DNA of 64,000 bases from positions 1 to 64,000 of the forward strand of contig JADKHH010000031.1 of NCBI GenBank assembly GCA_016721905.1. The letters run 5' to 3'. Shown here in pieces: positions 39,401-47,544 of this stretch (its first letter is position 1; each line of letters begins with the position of its first letter). The notes beneath the pieces were generated by a model. The model was not told where the DNA came from. It saw only the letters and a list, made by a program, of their open reading frames with translations, and ran no database searches. The translations under genes were made by a program, and so were the position numbers. The stretch comes from Candidatus Opimibacter skivensis (GTDB lineage Bacteria; Bacteroidota; Bacteroidia; Chitinophagales; Saprospiraceae).

Positions 39401-41389
39401 TCACTGCCGGCTCCGAAGAGCAGGCGTCAACAGAAACAATGAGTGAATATGTGCCGGGAAGTGTGGCGTTCGTTGGATTTTGAATGTCTGAGGTAAACCC
39501 ACCCGGACCTGACCATGCATAGGTGATATTTGTGCCCGTTGCATTAGTAGTGCCTAGTAGTTGGATGGTCTGACCTGTGCAATAAGGTCCGTTATTGGAT
39601 GCAAACGCTTCTGGCAGATCATGCACGGTCACCGTGGTCACCGCAATTTCTGAAGGACAACCATCGATCGTCACCTGCAAGGTATACGTGCCTCCCTCAG
39701 TTGCATTGGTAGGATTTTGCAAATCAGAGGAGTAGTTATTTGGCCCTTCCCAATGATAGGCAACCGTAGCACCTGTGCCATTCGTTTCACCCGTCAATAT
39801 AATTTGCTGGCCTGCACACAGCGGACCATTATTGTCTGGTATCGATTCGGGAACGGGTATGATGGTGATATTTTCGGTGATCGAACCTTCGCAATTATGG
39901 TTGTCTGTATAGGTGTAGGTGATCGGATAGACTCCGGGAATTTCAAGATTCGGATTTATATCTCCATCAGGTGAAGTGATGGCTCCATCAAAGTTGCCAC
40001 CTGGTGGTGCGGCCGTCAGGGTAAAAAATTCAGTGCTTTGGCAGAGCGGACCCGGATCGAAAATATAGACGTCAGGATTTTCATAAGCAGTAACGATAAC
40101 GACTGAGGTATTCCTGCAGCCATTGGCATCTGTCACCGTCACGGTGTGCGGACCTGAAATGGTAGCATTGTAGGTATTGCCATCATCCATACCGGTCGGC
40201 GTATTCCAGTTGTATGTGTATCCGCCGGCACCTCCGCTTCCCGTTGCTGTGATGAGGATTGCTCCCTCACTGTCGCAGAACTCTGCGGGATCCGGATCAA
40301 TCATGACGTCCGGGCTGTCATGGACTTCAATATCCATGGACTCCACGGTGGTGCATCCGTTGAAATCGGAATAGGTATAGATGACTGTGTGGATACCGGG
40401 GCCATTGATCATGGGATTAAAGGTATTTCCCGTGTTATCACCACTCCAGGTTCCACCTCCTGGCATTGCCGTCAGGGTTTGGGGCGGATCACTTGGGCAG
40501 AAGGGGCCTATCTGCGGAATATTTACTGCAGGTAATGGATTTACGGTTAGTTCCATTTCATCAGTGCCTACACAGGTATCTTCCATGACAGTCAGTGTAT
40601 ACAAGATGGTTCCGCTGAATCCTGGAGGTAAATTAACCGTAGGGCTTGCGATATCAGGATCGCTGAGAAATCCGGTTCCACCATTAGTTCCAGACCAAGA
40701 GAATGTTTCACTACCGTGGTTACCAATAATACCTCCATCCAGGGGAATATCTTCATCACCTTCGCAGGCAGAAATATCTGGTCCAGCAAGCGCAGTGAGC
40801 GCGCAGGGGGGATGGGCATTGCAATTGAGGTAGGGGCGGCAGCGCCTGTCCAGGTCAGGACGAACCCATTGGAGGTCCCAAGCCAGTTATCAACCATCAG
40901 GTAATAACCCTGGCCTGGTTCAACGATCAGGGTCATCACAAATCCGTCTCCGGTACCCGGACCTTCAGTGATATCGGTTGTGCCCATACCCATGCCGGTT
41001 TCAGGGCAGAAGCCACATGCTGCGCTTGAGGAAGAACAGCGTATTGGAGATCCCAGGTCACCGCAATTTACACCCGGGCCATACAGTGCCCAGTCATAAT
41101 CTTCGCCTAATCCACCATTGGGAGCAATGATAAAGCCCAGTTCGAGACCCGGAGGTGCCGAAGGGTCAATCTGAAAGTAATACCATGCTGAATTTTGTTC
41201 CAGTGCAGTGATGCAGCCTGGGTCATTGTCAGGATCAGCATAATCGTCATATCCAGGCCCGTTAGGGTTGAAGGTGAGACTCTCACTGGTGCAGACAACC
41301 ACCGCGCTGGCGCAATCATTGATCTGAGCCTTGCCCAACAAAGGCATCAGTAACAAGGCACTAAATAATGCAGGGGCAAACCATTTCAT
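36456..41389 (-). CDS. Giant surface protein with PKD/Ig-like repeats, SprB-like repeat and CHU_C tail, frameshifted
   Basis: About 1,640 residues after correction. Start at 41389 gives a signal peptide (MKWFAPALFSALLLMPLLGK). Then a Cys-rich INDCASAVVVCTSESLTFNP module, a long array of Ig/PKD-like units with two classes (GPYCAGETIQLNGNTS...YSWNGPNGYTS and SFCEGSATTLDAGTGFSGYT...), a SprB repeat (DPSCFGDVNASINVNQVIGG) and CHU_C (FSPDGDGINDIFFV, FTRWGETIFEM, GWDGQFRDE). Breaks: a CCCCCC run near 40807 that should be one longer, and two indels at 38960-39020 (a T run, then an extra T). Exported by T9SS; adhesin-like. Confidence 0.85.
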
Positions 41390-41894
41390 TCCTGGTTGAT
41401 TATTAGAGGAGGATGTTATGTTGCTATCCGGATGCAATGCCGGAATAGGTTTGAACGGATGAAAATAATCATATTCTGTCACTTGCCGGACAAAATATAG
41501 TTCTATAATTAGTTGCATAGAGCATATGGATACACATTTAGGCTTCGACGTGGCCTCTGATTTAAAATTCTTAACAGATGTAAAATCAATAGGGAGAGCA
41601 GGGCGGGCCGGGGGGGCGTTTTCGCCGCCAGCTTCGGATGCTAAAGAGGATTTTCTTGATTCGGGAGGTATCACAAAGCTGGGGCGATACTTGGCTGCTC
41701 AGCACAAGGAACGCCATCCAACGGCAGACTTCTGCAACGGCTAATCGCTGATTAACCTGATTATAAAAACCACTCAGAGCGCATCAGGTATTTAGGTAGA
41801 ATAAATATCTTAGTTGGGACATACGCAGCGCTGTATGCTTCAGCCAAAGCCAGGCCCCGTCCTGCTCTTAAACCTCAAATTTTACTGGAAACCA
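41390..41894. other. Gene-free region between divergent genes, with repeat B fragment
   Basis: 505 bp. The first 130 bp are the likely promoter side of the giant minus-strand gene. Around 41600-41640 there is a G/C-rich run (GGGCGGGCCGGGGGGGCG). At 41710-41743 AACGCCATCCAACGGCAGAC plus TTCTGCAACGGC matches the second half of repeat B. The short frame 41526-41744 has no family resemblance. Confidence 0.5.
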
Positions 41895-42425
41895 ATGAAC
41901 CGAAAATTAATCCTCTACATAGCCACATCGGTCGACGGATTTATCGCAGGGCCGGATGATGACCTTGGATTTCTATCCATCGTGGACAAGCCCGGTGAAG
42001 ATTATGGTTATGGCGCATTTATTGACACCGTAGATACTGTCATCCTTGGACGCCGGACCTATGACTGGGTGATGAAACATGTCAATACGTTTCCACATGC
42101 AGATAAGGAATCCTATATCATCACCCGAACACCGAGACCGGCTATCGGCAATATCAATTTTTACACCGGAGACCTCACAGCACTTGTCAGCCGCTTAAAG
42201 CAGAAGGCAGGAAAAAATATATTTTGTGATGGCGGTGCTGAAGTGGTGCACGCACTCCTGAAAGAAAATCTTATCGATGAATTGATCATCTCTATTGTGC
42301 CTGTCCTGTTGGGTGATGGGACAAGGTTATTCAAGGATGGGCGGCCGAAGTTTGAGATGGAATTGATTTCATCCCGGTCCTTTGACACCGGACTCACGCA
42401 AATACATTACAAACGTAAAACCTGA
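41895..42425 (+). CDS. Dihydrofolate reductase-like protein (RibD C-terminal family)
   Basis: 176 residues from ATG 41895. The start MNRKLILYIATSVDGFIAGP is the hallmark of the RibD_C/DHFR-like family, followed by DTVILGRRTYDWVMKH, ESYIITRTPRP, LKQKAGKNIFCDGGAEVVHA (NADPH-binding GGA motif) and LIDELIISIVPVLLGDGTRL. These enzymes are NAD(P)H-dependent reductases; relatives of the YyaP type have no established substrate. It is 8 bp upstream of the acetyltransferase gene and likely cotranscribed with it. Confidence 0.9.
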   Translation: MNRKLILYIATSVDGFIAGPDDDLGFLSIVDKPGEDYGYGAFIDTVDTVILGRRTYDWVMKHVNTFPHADKESYIITRTPRPAIGNINFYTGDLTALVSRLKQKAGKNIFCDGGAEVVHALLKENLIDELIISIVPVLLGDGTRLFKDGRPKFEMELISSRSFDTGLTQIHYKRKT

Positions 42426-42433
42426 AACCTGCT

Positions 42434-43078
42434 ATGCAAAACGGACCTGATCACAACACTGTCTTCCCGCTGGCCAATTATGATCGTTTGTGTTTTCTCA
42501 AAAACATCATCACGAACCCTAACATCATCGTTGGCGATTATACCTACTATGATGATTTTGAAAATGTAGAAAATTTTGAACGCAATGTCCGATACCACTT
42601 TGACTTTGTCGGTGACAAACTGATCATCGGTAAGTTTTGTATGATCGCTTCCGATGTGACCTTTATCATGAATGGCGCCAACCATCTGACCGACGCGGTA
42701 TCTACTTATCCATTCGCCATCTTTGGACATGGCTGGGAGCAGGCCATGGAGGGTAGGCACTATCCGCAGAAAGGGGACACCCATATCGGCAATGACGTCT
42801 GGATCGGATATAAGGCTACGATCATGGCGGGTGTTACAATTGGTGATGGCGCGATCATCGCCGCCAATTCCACGGTCACTAAAGATGTAGCTCCCTATGC
42901 CATCGTCGGTGGAAATCCAGCTGCCGAAATTCGGCGCAGGTTTTCCGATGATATGATCCATAAGTTACTGGAGATGAAGTGGTGGGACTGGCCTGTAGAA
43001 AAGATAACGAAGCATGTGCAATTGCTCACCAGCAATGAAGTTGATGAATTGTATGCCATACATCAAAGCCATAGTTGA
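42434..43078 (+). CDS. Vat/CatB-like xenobiotic O-acetyltransferase (hexapeptide repeat)
   Basis: 214 residues. The sequence follows the Vat family closely: NPNIIVGDYTYYDDFENVEN, YHFDFVGDKLIIGKFCMIAS, FIMNGANHLTDAVSTYPFAI (with the catalytic His of the NGANH motif) and the left-handed helix VWIGYKATIMAGVTIGDGAI, then AANSTVTKDVAPYAIVGGNP. The family transfers acetyl from acetyl-CoA to streptogramin A or chloramphenicol, and many chromosomal members have unknown natural substrates. Resistance is therefore possible, not shown. Downstream it is followed by a serine hydrolase gene, 28 bp away. Confidence 0.9.
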   Translation: MQNGPDHNTVFPLANYDRLCFLKNIITNPNIIVGDYTYYDDFENVENFERNVRYHFDFVGDKLIIGKFCMIASDVTFIMNGANHLTDAVSTYPFAIFGHGWEQAMEGRHYPQKGDTHIGNDVWIGYKATIMAGVTIGDGAIIAANSTVTKDVAPYAIVGGNPAAEIRRRFSDDMIHKLLEMKWWDWPVEKITKHVQLLTSNEVDELYAIHQSHS

Positions 43079-43106
43079 TATTGTATAACCGAAAACCAAC
43101 ACCACG

Positions 43107-44171
43107 ATGAAAGAAATTGAAACAGAACTGCGTAAGCAGGTGGAAGAACATCATACCCCTTCTATCCAGTATGCTTTTTTTGACAAGGACCATATCCATC
43201 ATCGGTACAGTTTTGGGCTGGCGGACGTAAAGAATGTGATTGAAGCCAATGCGCAGACTACCTATCATGGTTTTTCAACGACCAAGACATTTACTGCAGT
43301 AGCTATCCTGCAACTTGCTGAACAAGGACTGCTTGACATACATGATCCTGTCATCAAATACATTCCTGATTTCCTTTACGCGCCCACTACTACGATCCGG
43401 CATCTCTTGACGCATACTGCAGGGATACCGAATCCGATTCCCTTGAGTTGGATTCATCCCCTGAGTGAGCGTGAAACATTTGACAGTGATCAGTTTTTTA
43501 ATGCCATCATGGCCAAAAACAAGAAAGTAAAATCGGGGCCCAACGAAAAATTTTCTTATTCCAACCTGGGCTATATTCTACTGGGACGGGTGATTGAAAT
43601 AGTGAGCGGGCTCCCATATGAAGATTATATCAGTACCCATATCATCAACAGGCTGGGCCTGGGTCCGGATCAGTTGGGATTTGAGATTTATAACTCACGT
43701 CGCAACGCGACAGGCTATCACAAGCAGAAAAGTTTTTCAAACCTGATCCTCGGTTTGTTTCTCGACAAGTCAAAGTTTATGGGAGAAGCCGAAGATGGAT
43801 GGAAACCCTTCAAGGATTATTATATCAACGGGGCACCTTATGGAGGCCTGATCGGCACTGCAGATGCGTATGTGAAATATATCCAGGATTTGTTAAAACC
43901 GGATTCTTCATTGATTGCTTCGTCTTATAAAAATCAGATGTTTACAGAAAACCATACCAACAATGGCAAGGCAACAGGTATGTGTCTGTCCTGGTATGCC
44001 GGCATGTTGAAAGGTCATCGGTATTGTCATCATGCAGGTGGAGGAGGCGGATATTATTGTGAGATCAGGATTTATCCGGAGCGGGGTGTGGGAAGCGTGG
44101 TCATGTTTAACAGGACAGGAATGACCGATGAGCGGTTTCTGGATAAGATAGATCAGTATTTGATTAAATAG
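43107..44171 (+). CDS. Serine hydrolase, class C beta-lactamase/D-aminopeptidase type
   Basis: 354 residues. It has the SxxK motif STTK (Ser57, Lys60), the YxN motif YSN (151-153), and a late HHAGGGGGYYCE string in the position of the KTG/HxG box. The layout (HLLTHTAGIPN, ILQLAEQGLLDIHDPVIKYI) is that of the Beta-lactamase family (PF00144). No signal peptide is visible, so it is probably cytoplasmic and an esterase or peptidase more than a true lactamase. It follows the Vat-like gene by 28 bp. The stop is followed at once by a tandem-repeat tract. Confidence 0.88.
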   Translation: MKEIETELRKQVEEHHTPSIQYAFFDKDHIHHRYSFGLADVKNVIEANAQTTYHGFSTTKTFTAVAILQLAEQGLLDIHDPVIKYIPDFLYAPTTTIRHLLTHTAGIPNPIPLSWIHPLSERETFDSDQFFNAIMAKNKKVKSGPNEKFSYSNLGYILLGRVIEIVSGLPYEDYISTHIINRLGLGPDQLGFEIYNSRRNATGYHKQKSFSNLILGLFLDKSKFMGEAEDGWKPFKDYYINGAPYGGLIGTADAYVKYIQDLLKPDSSLIASSYKNQMFTENHTNNGKATGMCLSWYAGMLKGHRYCHHAGGGGGYYCEIRIYPERGVGSVVMFNRTGMTDERFLDKIDQYLIK

Positions 44172-44264
44172 CTATCAGCTATCAGCTATCAGCTATCAGC
44201 TATCAGCTATAAGCTATAAGCTATAAGCTATAAGCTAAGCTATAAGCTATAAGCTATAAGCTAG
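44170..44264. repeat. 7-bp tandem repeat tract (GCTATCA then GCTATAA)
   Basis: Five perfect GCTATCA units (44171-44205), then seven GCTATAA units interrupted by a 5-bp GCTAA unit. The tract starts inside the serine hydrolase stop codon region (the stop is at 44169-44171). Every unit contains an AGCT. It is not a CRISPR array: units are 7 bp with no spacers. Confidence 0.9.
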
Positions 44265-44339
44265 TTAAGTTACTTTTTTATTATCGAAAATATTTAATTA
44301 TGTTTATTCATCACAAACGAAATAAAACCACTATTACAA

Positions 44340-44771
44340 ATGAATCCAATCGTAAGAAATATCCTCGCCGTCATCGCCGGTATGCTGCTGGGCGGTGTAG
44401 TCAATATGGGCCTCATCCAGATCAGCGGCTCGGTCATTCCACCTCCGGCGGGGGCAGACATGACTACGGCGGAGGGGATCAAGGCAGCATTGCCTTTGCT
44501 TGAGCCTAAGCATTTTATTTTTCCTTTTCTGGCACATGCGCTAGGGACTTTAGTGGGTGCTTTTATCGCTGCTAAGATTGGTGCTACCAGCAGGATGATG
44601 CTGGCGATGATCGTTGGTTTCGTTTCCCTTGCAGGTGGAATAGCTGCCATATTTATGATTCCTGCGCCTACATGGTTTATGGTACTGGATGTAGTCGTCG
44701 CTTATCTGCCAATGGCGTATCTCGGCGCTATGTTTGCAGGGGCTACTAAATCGAATGCCGGCATATCATAG
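44340..44771 (+). CDS. Four-helix membrane protein, function unknown
   Basis: 143 residues with hydrophobic segments at about 5-28, 57-80, 84-108 and 112-136. Gly- and Ala-rich helices (IAGMLLGGVVNMGLI, LGTLVGAFIAAKIGA). A small periplasmic loop holds PPPAGADMTTAEGIKA. Similar small proteins are common in Bacteroidota and uncharacterised. A minus-strand frame over the same region (44294-44650) has no family resemblance and is rejected. Confidence 0.65.
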   Translation: MNPIVRNILAVIAGMLLGGVVNMGLIQISGSVIPPPAGADMTTAEGIKAALPLLEPKHFIFPFLAHALGTLVGAFIAAKIGATSRMMLAMIVGFVSLAGGIAAIFMIPAPTWFMVLDVVVAYLPMAYLGAMFAGATKSNAGIS

Positions 44772-44921
44772 GTTGATAAATCCCCAGATTAGGGGCTATT
44801 ACCTCATTGATTTACATCAGCCCTGAGGGTACTACTCATTTGTGGTATTGTCTGAGCGTAACAAGTGCCAGTAAAAACCAATAATTTTAAGACACGATCG
44901 TTAAAACGTAAAAACGCTTTT

Positions 44922-45587
44922 ATGAGGAGCATTTACCTTTTGACCTTTTTATATCTGAATGTCATTTCATCTATCCAGGCCCAGCCAAAGGAGATTGCAG
45001 TCAATTATTTCTTTTCCACCGGTGATTATATGGATGACAAGTTGAGCAGCGATCAGGTTCTCCTGGACGTGGCGGCGATAGGGAGCGATTATATTTATGT
45101 CAAGAATTTCCTTGATCCTGTCACCCGCAAAAAGTCAGATGCCGCTAAGACATGGGCTGTTCAATATCAGAATAAGACGTATGTCAACCTCAAGTATTCA
45201 AAAAATGCAAGTGCACCCGATGTATTCGTACAGATCGATATCAAGGGACGATTTTGCCTGGCGGTGATGGATTCGGCTTTCATGGAGAGCGTCGACATAG
45301 CTGAGCACTATGCGGGCAATCCTTTGAAGATATACGATCCATATTCCAGGAATACGAGTGATGCAAAGTATTTCAATGCAGCGGGGGAGATGAAACGGAT
45401 ATTTCTCGTTGACACAAAGGATTTGTCGATCGTGTTGCCTTACAAGGCGAATAATGCCCCAATTGATTTTCTCACAAAAGACACCTTGAAATGGCTCGTC
45501 GGAAAGGATGATTTCAAGGGGAGTAAGAAGGATTATACGGTAGAAGATATTATTGCGATCGTGGAGGATCTCAATCGAAGGCAGTGA
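44922..45587 (+). CDS. Secreted protein of unknown function
   Basis: 221 residues from ATG 44922, which starts a signal peptide (MRSIYLLTFLYLNVISSIQA); the open frame from 44865 would bury it. The mature part has strand-rich segments: EIAVNYFFSTGDYMDDKLSS, AVQYQNKTYVNLKYSKN, FVQIDIKGRFCLAVMDSAF, and a C-terminal helix VEDIIAIVEDLNRRQ. One Cys. I do not recognise the family. It is monocistronic, with a dispersed repeat following directly. Confidence 0.6.
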   Translation: MRSIYLLTFLYLNVISSIQAQPKEIAVNYFFSTGDYMDDKLSSDQVLLDVAAIGSDYIYVKNFLDPVTRKKSDAAKTWAVQYQNKTYVNLKYSKNASAPDVFVQIDIKGRFCLAVMDSAFMESVDIAEHYAGNPLKIYDPYSRNTSDAKYFNAAGEMKRIFLVDTKDLSIVLPYKANNAPIDFLTKDTLKWLVGKDDFKGSKKDYTVEDIIAIVEDLNRRQ

Positions 45588-45604
45588 TAGAAGAGGAGAA
45601 TCTT

Positions 45605-45661
45605 AATGCCCCGGAGTTGCGCAGCACACAGGGGGGGAGCCCATACGGGCGATGGGGCAGA
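45605..45661. repeat. Dispersed repeat E, copy 2 (inverted relative to copy 1)
   Basis: ATGCCCCGGAGTTGCGCAGC, ACACAGGGGGGGAGCCCATA and CGGGCGATGGGGC are the reverse complement, with few changes, of 4789-4844. It begins 17 bp after a stop codon, like copy 1. Confidence 0.7.
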
Positions 45662-45773
45662 ACGGAAGAGTTAAAATAAATTGTTAGCACAAGCAACTTA
45701 CACATCGGATATGTGTTGAATGAAAAGGACTTCCTTGAGTAGGGCCTTTCTTTAAAAACAAATCAACCGGTGT

Positions 45774-46916
45774 ATGAAAAACAAACTGATCCTGGCAGGC
45801 CTGTTGGTCATGTTTATATCCAATCTCTATAGCCAGCAAAAACCTGTAACCTACCTGTTTGTTGGTTCGTATACAGCGGGGAAGCCGGATACAGGTATCT
45901 ACGTCTATACCTTCAATGTCAAATCAGGCGCGGTAAAGCAAACTGGTATCATCGAACATATCATTAATCCTTCTTATCTGACTTTGTCTCCGGATGGTCA
46001 ATACTTATATGCGGGAGCCGATACACAACTTCCCGATACAGGTAGTGTCTTGTCTTTTAAAGTAGATTCCAAAAACGGAAAGTTAATGTTCATCAACCGG
46101 CAACCCAGTGAAGGGGATAATCCAGTGTATGTCGCTGTTCATAACAACAACAGATTCCTCATCAATGCAAACTATACAGGTGGAAGCGTGTCTGCCTATC
46201 AAATGAATGAAGACGGCAGTCTCCGTCCAGCATTGCAAGTGATCCCGTTTGAAGGAAGCAGTATCATGCGCTCGCGCCAGGAAAAAGCGCATATCCATGC
46301 GGCAGTTTTTTCGCCGCAGGGTGATTATGTTTTTCTTCCGGACCTTGGTTCAGATAAAATATGGGTGTTCCGATTTGATACAACGAAGTCCGAGCCGTTG
46401 ATTCCGGTGAGGGAGTTGAATGTCACTGCTGTTCCCGGCAGTGGTCCGCGGCACTTTACATTTCATCCCAATGGAAAATATGCGTATTGCATTGAAGAGC
46501 TCAGCGGTATGGTCGTGACCTATGCATACAAGGATGGTAGGTTGGATTCACTGCAACGGATATTGGGGTACAGTAAAATCCAGGATTCATATGGGGGAGC
46601 TGATATACATCTTTCTCCTGATGGACGATTCCTTTATTCTTCAAACCGATGGGAGGATGAAAACACGCTTGCCATTTTCGCTGTTAGTCCGCAAACCGGG
46701 ACGTTGACATTAGTCGGCCATCAAAAGACATACGGTGACCATCCACGCAATTTTACCATTGATCCGACCGGGAGGTATCTGTTAGTGGCCAATATGCTGA
46801 CTAACAACATTGTGGTGTTTAAAAGGAATATGAAGACCGGGCTGTTGAAGAAGAAGAAACAAGAGATCAGGGTGCCTGCGCCTTCGTGTTTGCAGATGAG
46901 GAGGTATGGGGGGTGA
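45774..46916 (+). CDS. Exported lactonase-type beta-propeller (PF10282-like)
   Basis: 380 residues with signal peptide MKNKLILAGLLVMFISNLYSQ. The seven-bladed lactonase propeller is recognised from YLFVGSYTAGKPDTGIYVY, NPSYLTLSPDGQYLYAG, GGSVSAYQMNEDGSL, AHIHAAVFSPQGDYVFLPDL (with the active-site-region His), GPRHFTFHPNGKYAYCIEE, ADIHLSPDGRFLYSSNR and HPRNFTIDPTGRYLLVAN. The family includes 6-phosphogluconolactonase of the YbhE type and muconate lactonases; being exported, this one probably acts on an extracytoplasmic sugar lactone. It is monocistronic. Confidence 0.9.
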   Translation: MKNKLILAGLLVMFISNLYSQQKPVTYLFVGSYTAGKPDTGIYVYTFNVKSGAVKQTGIIEHIINPSYLTLSPDGQYLYAGADTQLPDTGSVLSFKVDSKNGKLMFINRQPSEGDNPVYVAVHNNNRFLINANYTGGSVSAYQMNEDGSLRPALQVIPFEGSSIMRSRQEKAHIHAAVFSPQGDYVFLPDLGSDKIWVFRFDTTKSEPLIPVRELNVTAVPGSGPRHFTFHPNGKYAYCIEELSGMVVTYAYKDGRLDSLQRILGYSKIQDSYGGADIHLSPDGRFLYSSNRWEDENTLAIFAVSPQTGTLTLVGHQKTYGDHPRNFTIDPTGRYLLVANMLTNNIVVFKRNMKTGLLKKKKQEIRVPAPSCLQMRRYGG

Positions 46917-46920
46917 AGGG

Positions 46921-46980
46921 GGCTTATAAGCTTATAGGTTTATTAGTTTATAGGTTTATAGGCTTATAAGTTTATACGTA
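46921..46980. repeat. 8-bp degenerate tandem tract (AGGTTTAT / AAGTTTAT)
   Basis: Units such as TAGTTTAT, AGGTTTAT, AGGCTTAT and AAGTTTAT run across 46921-46975. The same octamer family appears at 59675-59712. Both tracts begin a few bases after a stop codon. Confidence 0.7.
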
Positions 46981-46994
46981 TATGGGATTAATTT

Positions 46995-47055
46995 TTTTTT
47001 CCCGGCGAAGCCGTTGTTGGTGTCCCCACCAACAACCACCGCAATCCCCGGAATT
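46995..47055. repeat. Hairpin with perfect 10-bp arms
   Basis: GTTGTTGGTG pairs with CACCAACAAC across a 4-nt TCCC loop (about 47013-47036), flanked by CCCGGCGAAGCC and CAATCCCCGGAATT. It lies 50 bp before the next gene; the flanking CCCCGG words resemble repeat E. It could act as a terminator of the lactonase transcript, although no T run follows on the plus strand. Confidence 0.5.
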
Positions 47056-47087
47056 AATGATAATTTTGCCTTCTAAATGGTTTGGTT

Positions 47088-47462
47088 ATGAAAAAGATGA
47101 AAAAGATATTGATCTGGACTGGCGTCATCATCCTGATGATCGGTTCCTTTATGTTTTACTGGAATTACTTTAATACCTATAGCGAAGGCAACCGCGCCGG
47201 AACTTTGCAAAAGTTTTCGAAAAAGGGAAGCCTGTTTAAGACGTATGAAGGGGAGCTGATCATGAATAGCCTCACCAGCACAGGTAGCGCTACCATTTCA
47301 TCCGAAAAATTTTATTTCTCCGTCAAGGATGAAGCCGTGGCCAAGAAAATGTTTGAGCTGGAAGGGAAGAATATCACTGTCCAATATGAACAAAAACGAA
47401 ATCACCTGCCCTGGAGTGGCGACACCGATTATTTTGTAACCGGGATTGTCTCCACAAAATGA
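47088..47462 (+). CDS. Small membrane-anchored protein, function unknown
   Basis: 124 residues from ATG 47088 (a TTG six bases earlier is less likely). One N-terminal helix (KILIWTGVIILMIGSFMFYW), then a beta-rich soluble part: YSEGNRAGTLQKFSKKGSLF, KTYEGELIMNS, ATISSEKFYFSVKDEAVAKK and KNITVQYEQKRNHLPWSGDT. This is a conserved Bacteroidota family whose members often carry an unsupported 6-phosphogluconate dehydrogenase label; there is no dinucleotide-binding motif here. A strong terminator follows 4 bp after the stop. Confidence 0.75.
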   Translation: MKKMKKILIWTGVIILMIGSFMFYWNYFNTYSEGNRAGTLQKFSKKGSLFKTYEGELIMNSLTSTGSATISSEKFYFSVKDEAVAKKMFELEGKNITVQYEQKRNHLPWSGDTDYFVTGIVSTK

Positions 47463-47466
47463 TTAT

Positions 47467-47501
47467 AAAAAGGAGTATTCACATCGGATACTCCTTTTTT
47501 T
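47467..47501 (+). terminator. Strong rho-independent terminator
   Basis: AAAAAGGAGTAT (47467-47478) pairs with ATACTCCTTTTTT (47488-47500) around TCACATCGG, ending in a long T run. It begins four bases after a stop codon. Confidence 0.88.
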
Positions 47502-47544
47502 CACATCTTTCTTTTCTTTTTGATTTCAGCCAACTGACTTACTC

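Noticed and set aside
41526..41744. 72-codon frame upstream of the reductase
   Set aside because: It overlaps a G/C-rich run and a repeat B fragment, with no recognisable domain.
42434..43078. Confident antibiotic-resistance call for the Vat-like enzyme
   Set aside because: The family match is good, but chromosomal members often have unknown natural substrates and there is no resistance context.
44170..44264. Possible CRISPR array
   Set aside because: Units are 7 bp without spacers and there are no cas genes in the window.
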